From JABGPL01 sp964387885 (GTDB lineage Bacteria; Electryoneota; AABM5-125-24; Hatepunaeales; Hatepunaeaceae): 60,185 bases of DNA. Position 1 is the stretch's first letter; each line of letters opens with the position of its first letter. The position numbers were made by a program, and so were the translations under genes. The notes below the pieces were generated by a model. That model was not told the origin of the DNA. It saw nothing but the letters and a program-made list of their open reading frames with translations, and searched no databases. Location: positions 1-60,185 of the forward strand of contig CAYLYZ010000023.1 of NCBI GenBank assembly GCA_964387885.1, read 5' to 3'. Positions 34,118 to 42,301 of this stretch are shown piece by piece.

Positions 34118-35941
34118 ATGAGATCTGCTATTGAAGACAGTGAATTTAACGCTAGATGGATGTCTCCGGAACAAATCGCATATTCTTTTATTCCTGTCCC
34201 GGAATTTCAAAAATTAGTTCACACAAATAATGCTATTTTATTAGGACCTAGAGGGTGTGGGAAAACAACTTTACTGAAAATGCTAACAAGAAGGGCAATA
34301 GATACGTGGGATAAATTCAGGAAAGATGAATTTGATTCAAAGATATTTGATTACCCGCAATTTGAAACAATCTATATTCCCTCAGACTCACGGTGGCATA
34401 TTGAACTAAAGCATATAAAAGACCGAAATGATCTCAGTGAAGTATTAGTCGAACGCATACAAAGATTGCTTATTACATTAAGTGTATTCGAGGGATTTCT
34501 TGATACAGTTAGGTACTCAGTGAATAATATTGAAGATGAGATACAATTATCAAAGGAACTTATAGGTCATTGGGAACTTAATTCGATATTACCCAGATTT
34601 GATAAAATCAGTATAGAACTTCTAAAAATCGCAGCGTGTGTAAGAGGAGCAATTAATGACGAAAGCACAGAGAATATCAGGAAGACTCTTTCGCGCTTTC
34701 CAAACTCCTATTTTGGACATGCTCTTGATAATCCTATTATTATTTGTCAGATACTAGAAAAGTATTTCAAAGAATCGCTTGGAATCTCAAAATGGGCTAT
34801 TTGTTTCGATGAACTTGAGATTTCACCAGATTGGCTTAGGAAGGAGTTGCTTACATCGCTTAGAAGTTGTGATCAACGAATATTACTGAAATTAACTTCA
34901 ACGCCCATATTACCTCGCGATATCCACACTGAACCAGCTCGCGATGATGACTTCAAGCCCATTCGTTTGTGGCACTCGCATGTCGTGGATGCAAAGACCT
35001 TCTGCGAGGAGCTCACGAGAAAATTTATTAAGGATAATTATAGTTCTACAAACCTAATACCTGATGTTTTATTAAATTTTTCTCAACTAGACAATGATGA
35101 ACCAATTTGTCACCCAAAAGTTTACGAGGCTGGCTCACCATTGATGGAGATAATAAACGAACTTGTTAATAATGATGAATCATTTCAGGAGTTATTAAAA
35201 AGAAAGGGGATAGATCAAAACAAACTAAATCTGAAAATAGAGATGAAAGATAAATTTTGGAGAAAGATCAGACCATTTATTGGTATAAGAGAATCGCTTA
35301 AGAAGCCAGATGATAAAATGAGATCTAGGAAAGTTTTGACAGTTTATGCAGGAAAAGAGGCAATTTATTACATGAGCGAAGCAAATCCAAGATGGTTACT
35401 TAATTTATTGACAAATCTTTATGACATTTGGATTTCCAATCAGAGATTTAATGAAGCAAAGGAGCCAATAATCCCTTTCCCATCGCAAAGGAAAGTATTA
35501 AGCGATCATTCAAATAATTTTCATTCTTATATAAAAACCATAGAAAATCCCGAATCTGGATTATTTAGCAGGAAGAGATTATCTGATATGGTTGATAGAA
35601 TTGGAGAACACTTTAAAGGGGAAATTCATGGGAAGAGGTTTCCAATCGATCCAAATGGAAGTTTTATTGTTGACGAAGATTTTTCAGATGACGAAATAAA
35701 AACAATACAATTGGCTATCGAGAAGGGGGTATTTATTTTTGTAGGCAAATCAAGAGATGATTTACCACAAGACATTCGAGGAAATCGATTTAGATTAACC
35801 TACAGGCTTTCTCCTAAATATTATCTCCCTTTTAAAAATCTCCCTAGTAGAAAGCTGAGCGAAATAATGGGTAAACCAGAAGAGATGCCTGATGAAAAAC
35901 AGATTACACTTGAATTCGATTCTAAGGTGAGCAAAAAATGA
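34118..35941 (+). CDS. ORC/CDC6-type AAA ATPase
   Basis: A 607-residue P-loop ATPase. The N-terminus FNARWMSPEQIAYSFIPVPEF runs into Walker A LLGPRGCGKTTLLKML (about 40-55); Walker B is WAICFDELEI (about 225-234) and a sensor-1-like LLKLTSTP follows near 256. This arrangement is like bacterial ORC-CDC6-family ATPases, which I know as frequent members of defence and mobile regions. The C-terminal 70 residues (SFIVDEDFSDDEIKTIQL, FRLTYRLSPKYYLPF) look like a winged helix, possibly for DNA binding. It is joined to the next gene by an ATGA overlap. One sampled 60-base line has only 18 G+C. Confidence 0.8.
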   Translation: MRSAIEDSEFNARWMSPEQIAYSFIPVPEFQKLVHTNNAILLGPRGCGKTTLLKMLTRRAIDTWDKFRKDEFDSKIFDYPQFETIYIPSDSRWHIELKHIKDRNDLSEVLVERIQRLLITLSVFEGFLDTVRYSVNNIEDEIQLSKELIGHWELNSILPRFDKISIELLKIAACVRGAINDESTENIRKTLSRFPNSYFGHALDNPIIICQILEKYFKESLGISKWAICFDELEISPDWLRKELLTSLRSCDQRILLKLTSTPILPRDIHTEPARDDDFKPIRLWHSHVVDAKTFCEELTRKFIKDNYSSTNLIPDVLLNFSQLDNDEPICHPKVYEAGSPLMEIINELVNNDESFQELLKRKGIDQNKLNLKIEMKDKFWRKIRPFIGIRESLKKPDDKMRSRKVLTVYAGKEAIYYMSEANPRWLLNLLTNLYDIWISNQRFNEAKEPIIPFPSQRKVLSDHSNNFHSYIKTIENPESGLFSRKRLSDMVDRIGEHFKGEIHGKRFPIDPNGSFIVDEDFSDDEIKTIQLAIEKGVFIFVGKSRDDLPQDIRGNRFRLTYRLSPKYYLPFKNLPSRKLSEIMGKPEEMPDEKQITLEFDSKVSKK

Positions 35942-36894
35942 AATTAACACATATCTATCAAATGAGTGTCGACGAGTTTAGTAAATCTGACCAGAAAAAA
36001 AATCTGTTTTTATGCGCTAGTGGATATGAAGAAAGATCTCGGTATTTTGCTGACCATCTTGAGGTACGGGGAGACAGAAATGTTTTTTTAGGATTCCTAG
36101 AAAATAAACTCGATTTGTGTAGACCTGAAAATGATGAGTTTTATAGGAAAAATAAATTTGAAGAAAGAGAGTTGTCCGGTGATTCTCATAAAGAGACATA
36201 TAAGATTCTTGAGGCGTTGCTTAATGAGTCCGATATTCAAGACTTAAAGGTTACAATTGATATTTCTTCTATGACTAGAGCTTGGTATGGTAATATTATT
36301 CATGGATTATCTAAAGAAAATAGATTTACTAGTATTTCAGTTGACATTTTATATGTGTCTGCTCAGCACGAAGGGATTGTTATCCCTTCTGAACCTAACA
36401 GGATATTTTCACCTTTGTTGGGATTTTCGGGTTTAGGTCTTGCTAACAAACCTACAGCCTTGTTGTTAGGATTAGGTCTTGACAGCGTTCGAGCAGTTGG
36501 AATAATTGAAGAAATTGATCCAAAAGATGTATGGGCATTTTATACTGATCCAGCAGCTGATGATGCGGTTAAAAGAAAAATATTGATTGCCAACGATTCG
36601 ATTCTTAGATATATTCCATTAAATAATTGTATTGCCTATCCACTCAGGAACGTTTTCCAATCTTTTCATATGCTTAGGTCACTTGTTGGGGCATTAATTA
36701 ATGACTACAGGGTAGTGATCGTTTCTCTAGGACCTAAAATATTTGGTGTAAGTAGTATGCTTATTTCAAAGGAATTTCCAGAGGTGAGCGTTTGGCGAGT
36801 ATCTCCCGGAAAAAAAACAGAACCAAGAGATAGGAAACCTATTGTTGGCTCAGAAACAATCTTAAGGACTATATGGGAGAGTGAGAGCAATTAA
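35938..36894 (+). CDS. Unrecognised Rossmann-like protein of the cluster
   Basis: I do not recognise a named family. The 318 residues appear to form two similar alpha/beta halves. The first has FLCASGYEERSRYF (25-37) and a strand-turn VTIDISSMTRAW (105-116). The second has LLGLGLDSVRAVGIIEEIDP (near 178) and VIVSLGPKIFGVSSMLIS (near 262). Glycine- and serine-rich turns after strands suggest nucleotide or small-ligand binding, like CARF-type sensor domains, but this is inference. It overlaps the ATPase gene by 4 bases and the methylase by 14, so it belongs to the same system. Confidence 0.7.
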   Translation: MKLTHIYQMSVDEFSKSDQKKNLFLCASGYEERSRYFADHLEVRGDRNVFLGFLENKLDLCRPENDEFYRKNKFEERELSGDSHKETYKILEALLNESDIQDLKVTIDISSMTRAWYGNIIHGLSKENRFTSISVDILYVSAQHEGIVIPSEPNRIFSPLLGFSGLGLANKPTALLLGLGLDSVRAVGIIEEIDPKDVWAFYTDPAADDAVKRKILIANDSILRYIPLNNCIAYPLRNVFQSFHMLRSLVGALINDYRVVIVSLGPKIFGVSSMLISKEFPEVSVWRVSPGKKTEPRDRKPIVGSETILRTIWESESN

Positions 36895-37723
36895 CAATAA
36901 TAATTCGCGCAAAATTAGATCCTTTTTAAGATGGGCGGGAAGTAAAAAACAGATATTGCCTACATTGGCATCTTACTGGGATAAATATGATTTTAAAAGA
37001 TACATTGAACCCTTCGCTGGATCTGCTTGTCTTTTCTTCTACTTAAATCCGCCTAAAGCTATCTTAAATGATATTAATGCTGATTTGATAGATACTTTTA
37101 ATCAAGTAAGAAATCATCATTGTGAAATAGGCGAATTGCTAAAGCTCTTTCCTGTAACGAAACAAGATTATTATTCAATCAGAAAACAATTTCATCATTG
37201 TAATAATCCAATTGAAAAAGCTGCAATATTTATCTACTTGAACAGAAATTGTTTCAATGGTTTATACAGAACCAATAATAAAGGTGAGTTTAATGTTCCA
37301 TACGGTGGAGAGAGATCAGGAAATCTCCCTAATGCAAAATCGCTAAAACAATACTCTGAAGTTTTGAAAAATGCTGAATTGAGTTCATGTGATTTCAGCC
37401 GGATCTTTGAAAAACTTAAAAAGGGTGATTTCATTTATCTAGATCCTCCGTATTACGTTGAAGGGAGAAGAGTTTTTAGGGAATATAATAAGTCCAATTT
37501 TAAATTAAATGACATAGAAAGATTGAGAGAATGTTTAGATTTAGCAACTGAAAAAGATATTGCATTTTTGGTAAGTTATGCGAAATGCCCTGAGGTTGAA
37601 ATACTTAAACAAGGTTATCAATTTGAACATACCCTTGTCAGAAGAAATATTGCTGGTTTCTCTAAAAATCGTCGAACTGATGAGGAATGCCTAATTTCAA
37701 ATATTGATCAATTAAATCTTTAA
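36881..37723 (+). CDS. D12-class DNA adenine-N6 methyltransferase
   Basis: Uses SAM to methylate adenine in DNA. The 280 residues are Dam-like in size, with FLRWAGSKKQ (14-23), SAM-binding FAGSACLFF (45-53) and the catalytic DPPYY (188-192), followed by KRRTDEE-type NRRTDEECLISN. The start is GTG inside the upstream gene (14-base overlap). The recognition site is unknown. No restriction endonuclease gene is adjacent, so either the phosphoesterase-ATPase pair plays that part or the enzyme marks self DNA for the whole system (inference). Confidence 0.92.
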   Translation: MRAINNNNSRKIRSFLRWAGSKKQILPTLASYWDKYDFKRYIEPFAGSACLFFYLNPPKAILNDINADLIDTFNQVRNHHCEIGELLKLFPVTKQDYYSIRKQFHHCNNPIEKAAIFIYLNRNCFNGLYRTNNKGEFNVPYGGERSGNLPNAKSLKQYSEVLKNAELSSCDFSRIFEKLKKGDFIYLDPPYYVEGRRVFREYNKSNFKLNDIERLRECLDLATEKDIAFLVSYAKCPEVEILKQGYQFEHTLVRRNIAGFSKNRRTDEECLISNIDQLNL

Positions 37724-37782
37724 GTGCAGTCCTGCAATCTTTTAGAATGCAGAAAATTCTGCAACACAAATACCAACAAATC

Positions 37783-37905
37783 CCCGGACACAAGTATCCG
37801 GGCTACGACTATTTCCAACTCATTAATGGGGATTTATCACCGAAACGGTTAAAGTTTAGAGTACACGCTTCAGCGTGATTTTTTCAGCCTGAAGGCTGTA
37901 CTCTA
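37783..37905. repeat. Hairpin-rich spacer right of the cluster
   Basis: CCCGGA...TCCGGG (37783-37802), then a long element with outer arms TAGAGTAC (37857-37864) and GTACTCTA (37898-37905) enclosing CACGCTTCAGCGTG and CAGCCTGAAGGCTG hairpins. Other elements of this kind are not seen elsewhere in the window. Confidence 0.6.
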
Positions 37906-37925
37906 AGCTCATGTGGGTTCAAATT

Positions 37926-37964
37926 GGGGAAAAGGGCACGGCACGCCGTGCCCGTACAGTTATT
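37926..37964 (-). repeat. 39-base inverted repeat, right copy
   Basis: Reverse complement of 32538-32576 with one difference. It ends immediately before the stop of the activase gene. Confidence 0.8.
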
Positions 37965-37965
37965 A

Positions 37966-38742
37966 CTACAGTTCTTTGGCAATTAGCGCTGCACCTAACG
38001 CTCCGGTAAACTCAGGCTCCTCTGGAACAGCTACGTCCATACCCAACACTTCGGAGATCTCACGGACGAGACAGCGGTTTTTGGCTACTCCGCCTGAGAA
38101 AGCTGCTGGTGATTGAGGGTGTAGAGAACCTGCGAGTTGCCCCACACGGTTTGCTATTGAGCGGTGCACACCGACTGCGATATCCTGTCGGGAAACTCCT
38201 TCGGCAAGTAGTGAGAGGACTTCGGTCTCGGCAAAAACAGTGCATATCGAGGATATCATAACCGGATTCTGTGATGAATAAGCGAGTTCGGCGAATTCTT
38301 CAATCGGTAACTCCATAGTCATCGCCAGGTATTCGAGGAACTTCCCGCTGCCGGCTGCGCAACGGTCGTTCATCGCGAAGTCGGTCACTAAGCCGTAGTC
38401 CCCGAGTATAATCGCTTTTGAGTCCTGTCCGCCGATATCTATCAATGTTCTGGTATCCGGGAGTTGGTAGGAAATTCCTCGAGCGTGGGCAGTAATTTCG
38501 GTAACGCTTTTATCAGCGAAAGGCACAACTACGCGACCGTAACCGGTGGCGATAATGTTATCTACTTCTTTAAGATTTGCATTGTTCTTTGAAATACTAA
38601 ACGCTTCCTCCGCGCTTTCAGCCGGCGTCCATCCCGTTGAGACCAGGCTTCTGCCGAGTATTTTTTCCCCGTCCCATATTACAACTTTTGTAGTACGTGA
38701 TCCGATGTCAATCCCGGCGCATATTTTCTGTTCCTTACGCAT
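37966..38742 (-). CDS. HgdC/BcrA-type ATP-dependent activase
   Basis: An ASKHA-fold ATPase that drives electrons uphill to a partner iron-sulfur protein. The 258 residues fit the 2-hydroxyacyl-CoA dehydratase activator family: phosphate-1 motif GIDIGSRTTKVV, DIGGQDSKAI, and the two cluster cysteines in NDRCAAGSGKFLE (near 127) and SSICTVFAETEV (near 168), which share a 4Fe-4S cluster across the dimer in known members. The ATG overlaps the upstream MtaA-like gene by eight bases. Its clients are probably the two HgdB-like subunits at 39753-42301. It is the last gene of the corrinoid cluster. Confidence 0.88.
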   Translation of the reverse strand: MRKEQKICAGIDIGSRTTKVVIWDGEKILGRSLVSTGWTPAESAEEAFSISKNNANLKEVDNIIATGYGRVVVPFADKSVTEITAHARGISYQLPDTRTLIDIGGQDSKAIILGDYGLVTDFAMNDRCAAGSGKFLEYLAMTMELPIEEFAELAYSSQNPVMISSICTVFAETEVLSLLAEGVSRQDIAVGVHRSIANRVGQLAGSLHPQSPAAFSGGVAKNRCLVREISEVLGMDVAVPEEPEFTGALGAALIAKEL

Positions 38743-39751
38743 ACTTAGCTTCTTTCCCTAATTTTATGTACTTCTCAAGCTTTTCCGGCTGGCAGCGAAT
38801 GGGAACTTCACATCCCGTTGAGAGGACAAATCCCTTTTTATTCTGAAGCCCGGAATTAATGATATGTTGACAACTGTCTTCGATTGAAACTTTACTTGAT
38901 GCTAAAAGGTTGTGCGGAGCAAGGTTGCCAACTAAACGCACTTTATCGCCTATAGAAGACATTGCATTTTCTATATCCAACTTATCGAGGCTGAAAAGGT
39001 CCGCTCCTGTGTCTGATATCAGGTCAACTATAGACGAAGTCTCACCGCATATATGAAGAGTAATGTCGAGATCATAACGGTGCAAATGAGTTATCAACCT
39101 CTTTGTGTAAGGTAATGCGAAATCAGAAAATGTTCGCCTCGAAATGACACTTCCTGAAGCCAACGGATCAACAAGCATAGGTAACGCGCCACATAAAATG
39201 CATTCATCACAGAACCTGATAGCTGCCTCAAGTGAAAATTCAAGAAGCTGATGTGCAGCCTCGGGTTCTGTGATAGTATCAACCAGAAAATCTTCCATAC
39301 CTCGCAGTCCTGCTGCAGTCGTAAATGGTGCAGGAATAAACGCGAAAACAGGCAGAATATCACCTTTTGCCTGATAGAGCCTCTCTATCGCTTCCAGGTA
39401 AACCGGTAACCGACCAGAACCTCCGGGATCTGGCAGTTTTAATCTGTCAATCACATTCAGATTATTTATCACGGGACGATCAAGGATTGGAACTTCAAAC
39501 TCACGCAAATAGTATATACTGCCCATCGATTCCGCAATAAGACCGACATCTGTGAATACTGATAATGCCTCATGTCCATATTTTCGTTCTGCTGCAAGTT
39601 GTGCTTCAGCAAGAACTTTTCCATCCGAACAGTACTTTATGAGATTACATCCATAAACAGCCGAGGCATGAGCGGTCACCAACGGATATACCGGTGGTCT
39701 ATCCGGAAATTCATCTATCAACAACAACCCCCAGCGTTCACGTGGATTCAT
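38735..39751 (-). CDS. MtaA/CmuA-like uroporphyrinogen decarboxylase-family methyltransferase
   Basis: Zinc-dependent methyltransferase of the UroD superfamily, which moves methyl groups between corrinoid proteins and thiols or other acceptors. Of 338 residues from the ATG at 39751 (a GTG at 39763 is the alternative), the zinc ligands are visible as H and C of LHICGE and the cysteine of LSTGCEVP; other marks are MEDFLVDTITEPEAAHQLLE and LVDPLASGSVISRRTF. ATG follows the upstream stop by one base. It is a second copy of the domain that starts the 844-residue fusion, so the pair may act in two half-reactions. Confidence 0.85.
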   Translation of the reverse strand: MNPRERWGLLLIDEFPDRPPVYPLVTAHASAVYGCNLIKYCSDGKVLAEAQLAAERKYGHEALSVFTDVGLIAESMGSIYYLREFEVPILDRPVINNLNVIDRLKLPDPGGSGRLPVYLEAIERLYQAKGDILPVFAFIPAPFTTAAGLRGMEDFLVDTITEPEAAHQLLEFSLEAAIRFCDECILCGALPMLVDPLASGSVISRRTFSDFALPYTKRLITHLHRYDLDITLHICGETSSIVDLISDTGADLFSLDKLDIENAMSSIGDKVRLVGNLAPHNLLASSKVSIEDSCQHIINSGLQNKKGFVLSTGCEVPIRCQPEKLEKYIKLGKEAKYA

Positions 39752-39752
39752 C

Positions 39753-41210
39753 TTACCAGTCACGATACCTCCGCGCTGCCTTCAATGATTCCATGAACGC
39801 TTCCATACGATTGTAAATCTGCGATTGCATCATTACTTTGCCAGGTGCGACAACGTCAAACGCCAGAACAGGAATCCCCTTTTTGCGGACAGCTCTAACA
39901 ATTGGCGTTGTCTCGTAAGGACAATGTGTCGATCCGAAAACTCCGGATATAATGACTCCTTCAGCTCTCGATCTTTCAACCTGATCAATTACCAGATTTG
40001 TGCGATATTTCATCGATCCCATAAGAGATCCATTTAAATGCGCTCCGGCTAAAGACTCTGAAAAATTATCTCCACCGATGATCTGTGGAGTAGTCTGATT
40101 AATCAAGTACTCCGATCCGACAATCATCCCCCCAAGGCTCTCGATGTAGTTCATCAACTGCGGATCAGCCGGGGGTGTCACCCATACTAAGCGGATTTTC
40201 TGATCCGGATATCCCAATTCACCTGATTGTCGTAATTCTACCGTTTCTCTTACCTGTTCAATTACATCAATGCACTCATCCAGGTCACCATAATAGGACA
40301 GCGGTGCAAACTCAACATTCAGCATCTCTATAGCACCCATTGCGTTAGGCACGTCATTCCTGCGAACGCTGGAATCCAGAGAACTCTCCGAATCAGCCAA
40401 CATCCCCTTCAGCTCAGAAATAGCACCCCTTAGCTGATTCACTTTCGACACAGTTTCTTCAAATCTGTTTTGATCAAACTCGTGCCCTGTGACTTCCTCC
40501 AATTTTGCACCCAACCTTTCATACTGACCGGTCAGAAAGCCCTTAAGCCTGTTCACATCCTGCGGTTGATCATGTCGGTGAGGCAATTCAAAATAGTGTA
40601 TGTCATATCCAAGAAACTCAACCTCACTCATTACAGCATTCATATCATCGCAAGTAGCTCCAACCGTTCCAATACACAAATCCGGTTTCGGGAAATATGC
40701 TTTCTTTGAATATGCACCGAGTGCCGCCCTGACAAAACAACAATCTTCACCCAATCCAAACTTTGCAGCTTCATTGAATAATACCTTACTTTCCATCATA
40801 AACGGGGTCCACCACAGGCAGTCCGGGTAGAAAGCTACAGTATTTGGAAAGGAATATACCAAAGGTGTTACTGCACCAAGGTCACCCATTACCGCAATAA
40901 CCTTTTTGCCTGCCTGTTTGGCGCGATAAATTCGTTCTCCTTCACTCATTACGAAACCCCAGAGACGCAGAGATGCTAATGAGTTGTCAAACTTCAGTTT
41001 GCGCAGCAACCGGTTTCCATACACAGCATGGGTCGAAGGCGGGAACAGATACTGTGACCACTCAGCATCAGGGATATCCCGGAAATAACGTGTGTTCTCG
41101 ATCATTTCATCAGGGACTTTTCTAAAGAGCTGATGCCAGGTTCTGAAGTCGATTTGACGCGGATTTGCTTCGAGCTCATAAAGTTGGTGTTTTTTAGTAT
41201 CCTTACTCAT
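39753..41210 (-). CDS. HgdB/BcrC-family iron-sulfur subunit, larger
   Basis: Member of the 2-hydroxyglutaryl-CoA dehydratase D-component/BcrC superfamily, cytoplasmic, expected to hold a 4Fe-4S or double-cubane cluster reduced by the activase. Of 485 residues from the ATG at 41210 (TGATG overlap), possible ligands are FYPDCLWW, GEDCCFVRAALG, IGTVGATCDD and STHCPYET. Residues around 278-288 (SLDSSVRRNDV) are a translated palindromic repeat (40352-40385), an insertion absent from family members I know. Which reaction it supports is unclear: a corrinoid reductase, a double-cubane reductase or a dehydratase are all possible. Confidence 0.82.
   Translation of the reverse strand: MSKDTKKHQLYELEANPRQIDFRTWHQLFRKVPDEMIENTRYFRDIPDAEWSQYLFPPSTHAVYGNRLLRKLKFDNSLASLRLWGFVMSEGERIYRAKQAGKKVIAVMGDLGAVTPLVYSFPNTVAFYPDCLWWTPFMMESKVLFNEAAKFGLGEDCCFVRAALGAYSKKAYFPKPDLCIGTVGATCDDMNAVMSEVEFLGYDIHYFELPHRHDQPQDVNRLKGFLTGQYERLGAKLEEVTGHEFDQNRFEETVSKVNQLRGAISELKGMLADSESSLDSSVRRNDVPNAMGAIEMLNVEFAPLSYYGDLDECIDVIEQVRETVELRQSGELGYPDQKIRLVWVTPPADPQLMNYIESLGGMIVGSEYLINQTTPQIIGGDNFSESLAGAHLNGSLMGSMKYRTNLVIDQVERSRAEGVIISGVFGSTHCPYETTPIVRAVRKKGIPVLAFDVVAPGKVMMQSQIYNRMEAFMESLKAARRYRDW
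40352..40385. repeat. Palindromic element inside a gene
   Basis: CGTCATTCCTGCGAACGCTG and onward to GAATCCAGAGAA matches the spacer family at 3348-3367 and 49545-49564. It is in frame in the 485-residue protein and is translated as SLDSSVRRNDV. Confidence 0.75.
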
Positions 41211-42301
41211 CAAATCTTCTCAACTTTACTTCTTTTTTGAGCTTGAAGCATCTCTACAAAAGCACCTATTCTCGTTCTAAAACTACCGGTCGCCTGTAGT
41301 GTGAGATCATCATCAAGTTGTAGAAACGGGATTCCCAATTCTTCCTTGAAGCGTTTTGCTGTAAGTCCAAATGGATGGCAGTATTTCACGGAACGATAGA
41401 CTATTCCATCAACTTTCCGGTCTCTGATCTGTTGTTTCGCATAGTCGATCAATGGTGTAAAAGGTCTTCGATGCGGACAATTATTAAGCTCGATATAGTA
41501 CTGGTATATATACTCCATTGGATTTTCGACAGGGATGTCTTTTATCTCAAATGCTCGATCACCAAGGCATGTTAAATCCGAAACTACTTTAGCACCAATT
41601 TCCTCAATTAGTGCTATTTCTTTTCCCGAAGGTATACTCCCAAATAACATTAACCTCACAGCATCCTGCTTTTCAGGTACCGGTTTCAATCCTTCAATAA
41701 ATTCCAAGATTCTATTTACCGGTAAACAACTACCCGCAAGCTTATGTAGTAATGGAGGGGAAATTATTCCCTTTTCTCGTTTCCGGTTTACTACTACCCG
41801 TAGTTGTTGATGACCTTTTACTGCTTTGTTAAGCTCATTTTCATTGAACTCATGCCCAAGGCTTTCACCAAGCCTGATAAATGCAGCTTTCATCTCACTC
41901 AAGAAATAGTCTTTGTCTTGATTGTATGTTCGAGGTGCTCCGAAAATAATTGCTGGTATTTCAAGTGTTTCATTTAAGATATCCACCAACCTTCGCATCT
42001 GGTCGCAGCAGGCACCTGCAATTATCCCTGATAAACTTCGGTAAGGTTCGGGATTTAACAGCTCGGGGACTTGCCGACAGAATGAACACGCATCATTTCG
42101 GATCGGATTATAACCTGTCGTAGACACTTCAGGACTTGAAACAATCCGTTTTGGAACTGCCCCGTATGCCTCAATTAATTCGATTGGTGTTCGCAGGCAT
42201 AAATAACCAATCATCGGTCTTTTACCAGAGATTTCTTTCAGGTAATCAGACTCCAATTTAAGAAAGTCCTGAACCTGAATATGAGGGCTGTCAAACATCA
42301 T
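41210..42301 (-). CDS. HgdB/BcrC-family iron-sulfur subunit, smaller
   Basis: Second 2-hydroxyacyl-CoA-dehydratase-type subunit, 363 residues. The family N-terminus IGYLCLRTPIELIEAYGAVP leads to likely cluster ligands NDACSFCRQ and AGACCDQMRR, then NNCPHRR and VKYCHPFGLT near the C-terminus. The ATG overlaps the end of the fusion gene by about 11 bases. With the 485-residue subunit and the HgdC-type activase it makes a complete two-subunit plus activator set, like BcrABCD or the double-cubane-cluster proteins. Confidence 0.86.
   Translation of the reverse strand: MMFDSPHIQVQDFLKLESDYLKEISGKRPMIGYLCLRTPIELIEAYGAVPKRIVSSPEVSTTGYNPIRNDACSFCRQVPELLNPEPYRSLSGIIAGACCDQMRRLVDILNETLEIPAIIFGAPRTYNQDKDYFLSEMKAAFIRLGESLGHEFNENELNKAVKGHQQLRVVVNRKREKGIISPPLLHKLAGSCLPVNRILEFIEGLKPVPEKQDAVRLMLFGSIPSGKEIALIEEIGAKVVSDLTCLGDRAFEIKDIPVENPMEYIYQYYIELNNCPHRRPFTPLIDYAKQQIRDRKVDGIVYRSVKYCHPFGLTAKRFKEELGIPFLQLDDDLTLQATGSFRTRIGAFVEMLQAQKRSKVEKI

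Noticed and set aside
32932..37723. Classical restriction-modification system
   Set aside because: A methylase is present but no recognisable endonuclease; the phosphoesterase and ATPase do not match a known R-M partner.
32932..37723. Prophage
   Set aside because: No integrase, capsid, portal, terminase or lysis genes are present and the cluster has only four genes.
37966..42301. Benzoyl-CoA reductase or 2-hydroxyglutaryl-CoA dehydratase operon
   Set aside because: The subunits are of that superfamily, but no CoA-pathway genes are near and the neighbours are corrinoid methyltransferases; a specific assignment is not supported.
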